Positions 61,441-64,000 of a stretch of DNA of 64,000 bases are shown piece by piece. The position numbers were made by a program, and so were the translations under genes. The stretch covers positions 244,310-308,309 of the forward strand of contig CAVWSM010000020.1 of assembly GCA_963757805.1 (NCBI GenBank), in the 5' to 3' direction. Origin of the DNA: CAVWSM01 sp963757805 (GTDB lineage Bacteria > Actinomycetota > Actinomycetes > Jiangellales > Jiangellaceae). Numbering within the stretch: position 1 is the first letter of the stretch; every line of letters starts with the position of its first letter. Below the pieces are notes generated by a model. The model was not told the origin of the DNA, did no database searches, and saw nothing but the letters and a program-made list of their open reading frames with translations.

Positions 61441-63985
61441 TTTGGCCCCACTTTGGGGGTGTGTCGCTGGCTTGATTTGGCTCCACCCTCGAGCTTCGTC
61501 CCTACGTTCGTGATCGTCCGAGTGAAGGTCGATCGCGGGAGTGAGGGATGGCGAAGGGATCGAGGGTGGAGCTGTTCGAACGTATCCGGCGAGATCGCCG
61601 GGAGGAAGCGATGTCGATTCGCGGGTTGGCGCGCCGGCACGAGGTGCATCGGCGCACGGTGCGTCAGGCGTTGGCCGACGCGGTGCCGCCGGAGCGGAAG
61701 ACACCGCAGCGCGGGTCGCCGGTATTGGGTCCGTATCGGGAGGTGATCCGGGGCTGGTTGGCCGCCGACGAGCAGCTGCCGCGTAAGCAGCGGCACACCG
61801 CACGCCGGGTCTGGGAGCGGCTGGTCGCCGAGTATCAGGCGACGGTGGGCGAGTCGACGGTGCGCGGGTTTGTCGCGCAGCTGAGGGCGGAGTCCAGGAC
61901 CGGGTTGGCGGTGGCGATGGTGCCGCAGACGCATCCGCCGGGCGTGGAGGCCGAGGTCGACTTCGGCGAGTTCTGGGCCGTGGTGGGCGGCGTGCAGACC
62001 AAGCTGTATCTGTTCGTGCTGCGGTTGTCGTGTTCCGGCGCGGCGGTGCACACCGCCTATGCGAACACCACGCAGGAGTCGTTCCTGGACGGGTTCGTGG
62101 TCGCGTTCGGCCGGCTCGGTGGGGTGCCCGCCCGGGTCCGGTTGGACAACCTCAAGCCGGCGGTGAGTCGTGTCCTGTTGGGGCGGGAACGGTTGGAGAA
62201 TCAGCGGTTCGTGGCGCTGCGTTCGCACTACGGTTTCGACGCGTTCTACTGCCAGCCCGGCATCGACGGCGCACACGAGAAGGGCGGCGTGGAGGGCGAG
62301 GTCGGCCGGTTCCGTCGCCGCCACCTGGTGCCGATCCCGGTCGTCGACTCGCTCGAGCATCTGAACGTGTTGCTGGCCGAGGCCGATGCCGACGACGACG
62401 CCCGCCGCATCGGACACCAGCGGCAGACGGTGGGTGAGGCGTTCGAGGCCGAGCGGCGGTCGCTGCGTGTGCTGCCGCGTGACGCGTTCGACCCGGCCCA
62501 GTTGTTGACCTGCCGGGTGGACACCAAGGCCCGGGTCTGTGTGCGGCAGGCGCACTACTCGGTGCCCGCCCGGCTGGCCGGCACCACGGTGACGGTCCGG
62601 CTGGGCGCCCGGCAGGTCACCATCCTCGACGGCGCCCGGGTGGTCGCCGAGCATGCCCGCAGCCTGCACAAGTGGACCGAGGATCTCGTGTTGGATCACT
62701 ACCTGGAGCTGCTGGTGCACAAGCCGGGGGCGCTGCCCGGTGCCACTGCGCTGGCGCAGGCCAAGGCGGCCGGGGCGTTCACCGACGTCCACGACAAGTA
62801 CTGGGCGTTGGCGCGCAAGGCACTGGGCGACCGCGACGGCACCCACGCGCTGATCGGGGTGCTGCTGCTGCACCGCACGCTGCCCGCCGGCGCGGTGCTG
62901 GCCGGCATGCACGAGGCGATCGGATCCGGCCGGTTCGACCCCGACCTGGTCGCGGTGATGGCCCGCCGCCGCCTCGACCACGCCCGCCAGGCCGAGCAGC
63001 CCGACGACGAGGAGTTGGCGGCGGCGCTGGCGCGGGCCACCCCGATTGGTGCGCGGCGCGCGGTGCCGCAGCTGGGTGGCTACGACCAGCTGCTGGCCGG
63101 AGGGCGACAACCATGACCGGGGCCAGGCGACGGCGCCCGGCGCTGGCCGGGTTGACCGAGCCAGCGGCGCACACCGCGATCGAGGGCTGCTGCCGCGCCC
63201 TCGGGTTGCCCACCGTCCGCGACGAGCACGACCGCATCGCCGAGGCCGCCGCCCGGGAACGGTTGACCCACAACGGTTTCCTGGCCGCGCTGCTGACCGC
63301 CGAGTGCGACGAACGGCAGGCCCGGCGCCGCATGCGGCTGATCAACGAGGCCAAGTTCCCGCGGATCAAACGACTCGACGACTTCGACCTGACCGCGCTG
63401 CCCACCCTGCCGGCGGCGGCGTTGGCCGAGCTCGCCGCCGGTGGCTGGATCGACGCAGGCGAACCGGTGGTGCTGCTCGGCGATTCCGGCACCGGCAAGA
63501 CCCACCTGCTCATCGGGCTCGGGCTGGCCGCCGCCGAGGCCGGCCGGCACGTCCGCTACGTGACCACCGCCGCGCTAGTCAACGAGCTCGTCGAGGCCGC
63601 CGACGACAAGACGCTGTCGCGGGTGGTGGCCCGCTACGGCCGCCTCGACCTGCTCTGCCTCGACGAACTCGGCTACGTCCACCTCGACCCGAAAGGCGCC
63701 GAGCTGCTGTTCCAGATCATCACCGAACGCGAGGAGAAAGCGTCGATCGCCTGCGCGTCGAACGCGCCGTTCAGCGAATGGGGACGCACCTTCACCGACC
63801 CCCGCCTCGCCGCCGCTGTCGTCGACCGGCTCACCTTCAACGCACGCATCATCGAGACCGGCTCGAACTCCTACCGGCTTCGCACAACCCGAGCCGCCCG
63901 AAAAACAACAACAGCAAGATCAACTCAGCCAGAACAAGTCAAGAAGGGTGGGGCCACTTCAAGCCAGTACGGTGGGGCCAAATCA
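61438..63985 (+). mobile_element. IS21-family insertion sequence
   Basis: The element holds istA and istB with an ATGA overlap. Both ends carry two repeats. The outer repeat TGATTTGGCCCCAC is at 61438-61451 and, inverted, at 63972-63985. An inner repeat of 22 bases (61467-61488, inverted at 63946-63967) shares CTGGCTTGA and ends in CCACCC. Multiple end repeats are usual for IS21. Exact ends and target duplication could not be fixed, since no matching flank was found and only 15 bases follow on the right. Confidence 0.85.
61548..63116 (+). CDS. istA: IS21-family transposase IstA
   Basis: A 522-residue DDE transposase. The N-terminal helix-turn-helix is MSIRGLARRHEVHRRTVRQA (about residues 22-41). 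The catalytic acidic residues fall at Asp near 136 (AEVDFGEFW), Asp near 199 (RLDNLKPAV) and Glu near 249 (KGGVEGEVGRF). The C-terminal Mu-transposase-like beta barrel follows. The frame is intact, so the element may be active. Confidence 0.95.
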   Translation: MAKGSRVELFERIRRDRREEAMSIRGLARRHEVHRRTVRQALADAVPPERKTPQRGSPVLGPYREVIRGWLAADEQLPRKQRHTARRVWERLVAEYQATVGESTVRGFVAQLRAESRTGLAVAMVPQTHPPGVEAEVDFGEFWAVVGGVQTKLYLFVLRLSCSGAAVHTAYANTTQESFLDGFVVAFGRLGGVPARVRLDNLKPAVSRVLLGRERLENQRFVALRSHYGFDAFYCQPGIDGAHEKGGVEGEVGRFRRRHLVPIPVVDSLEHLNVLLAEADADDDARRIGHQRQTVGEAFEAERRSLRVLPRDAFDPAQLLTCRVDTKARVCVRQAHYSVPARLAGTTVTVRLGARQVTILDGARVVAEHARSLHKWTEDLVLDHYLELLVHKPGALPGATALAQAKAAGAFTDVHDKYWALARKALGDRDGTHALIGVLLLHRTLPAGAVLAGMHEAIGSGRFDPDLVAVMARRRLDHARQAEQPDDEELAAALARATPIGARRAVPQLGGYDQLLAGGRQP

Positions 63986-64000
63986 GTTGACGTTTTCAGT
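63113..64000 (+). CDS. istB: IS21-family helper ATPase IstB (open at window end)
   Basis: An AAA+ helper of target choice, starting at the ATG that overlaps the istA stop (63113-63116). It has Walker A LLGDSGTGKTHL near residue 122, Walker B LLCLDELGY near 180-188 and the sensor region ASNAPFSEWGRTF. The frame is open through the terminal repeats to base 64000 (296 codons), so no stop is seen and the last 20 or so codons read the IS end. The true C-terminus lies beyond the window. Confidence 0.92.
   Translation, partial: MTGARRRRPALAGLTEPAAHTAIEGCCRALGLPTVRDEHDRIAEAAARERLTHNGFLAALLTAECDERQARRRMRLINEAKFPRIKRLDDFDLTALPTLPAAALAELAAGGWIDAGEPVVLLGDSGTGKTHLLIGLGLAAAEAGRHVRYVTTAALVNELVEAADDKTLSRVVARYGRLDLLCLDELGYVHLDPKGAELLFQIITEREEKASIACASNAPFSEWGRTFTDPRLAAAVVDRLTFNARIIETGSNSYRLRTTRAARKTTTARSTQPEQVKKGGATSSQYGGAKSVDVFS

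Noticed and set aside
61062..63110. A 682-codon minus-strand open frame across istA
   Set aside because: It is antisense to a transposase with clear DDE residues and has no recognisable domain.
61430..64000. A target-site duplication for the IS21 element
   Set aside because: The bases outside the outer repeats (left ...GACAGCC, right GTTGACG...) do not match in a convincing way, and the right flank is only 15 bases long.

Overview
The window is high-GC DNA with dense, short-spaced operons, many GTG starts and 4-bp GTGA/ATGA gene overlaps. Its heme/cytochrome gene order (ccsB-resB-ccdA-tlpA-phosphatase-hemL; hemB-cobA/hemD-hemC-hemA-rex), the 33-residue ribosomal protein bS22 beside a BldC-like regulator, and DUF222/HNH and WYL families all point to an actinobacterium. 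A Nocardioidaceae/Propionibacteriales-like source is my inference and was not tested by any search.

Layout: 0-5.2 kb (minus strand) holds system-II cytochrome c biogenesis genes and hemL. 5.3-12 kb (minus) holds a complete four-gene Wadjet (JetABCD) anti-plasmid operon. 12.1-14.4 kb holds a large polytopic membrane protein with a lipase-like GHSQG serine motif. 14.4-31 kb is a catabolic island: a bicovalent-type FAD oxidase, a LacI regulator, an amino-acid-type (HAAT/Liv) ABC transporter, Gfo/Idh/MocA, DUF993 and sugar-isomerase genes, a ThuA protein, an exported sugar dehydrogenase with a LamG-like tail, and a Tat-exported TIM-barrel protein. Two copies of the same LacI-type palindrome stand in front of the transporter and the exported dehydrogenase, so the two blocks look co-regulated. 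31-37 kb carries ordinary accessory genes (DUF1345, LysE+Lrp, WYL, LysR+GNAT, small hypotheticals, VOC). 37.3-43.7 kb is the heme operon behind rex. 43.8-49.9 kb is a chromosomal housekeeping stretch (glutaredoxin-like, GAF, HAD, subtilase, acyltransferase, epimerase, bS22). 50-52.3 kb holds two tandem HAF-repeat secreted proteins with near-identical hairpin leaders that mask their ribosome binding sites. 52.3-61 kb has the BldC-like regulator, an AcuC-type deacetylase, a TetR-controlled membrane gene, a MacAB-like efflux set and a TrkH/TrkA potassium system. 61-64 kb is an IS21-family element that truncates a DUF222/HNH gene and runs to the window end.

Two window-wide points matter. The gap between hemL and hemB, genes often close together in actinobacteria, is about 32 kb here and is filled with accessory genes, including Wadjet. 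Second, about 27 single- or double-base frameshifts fall between 14.4 and 31 kb, with almost none elsewhere. Both flanking frames remain open and conserved, so this is either a local assembly-quality problem or very recent decay. These genes are entered as pseudogenes as sequenced, with the intended product described.
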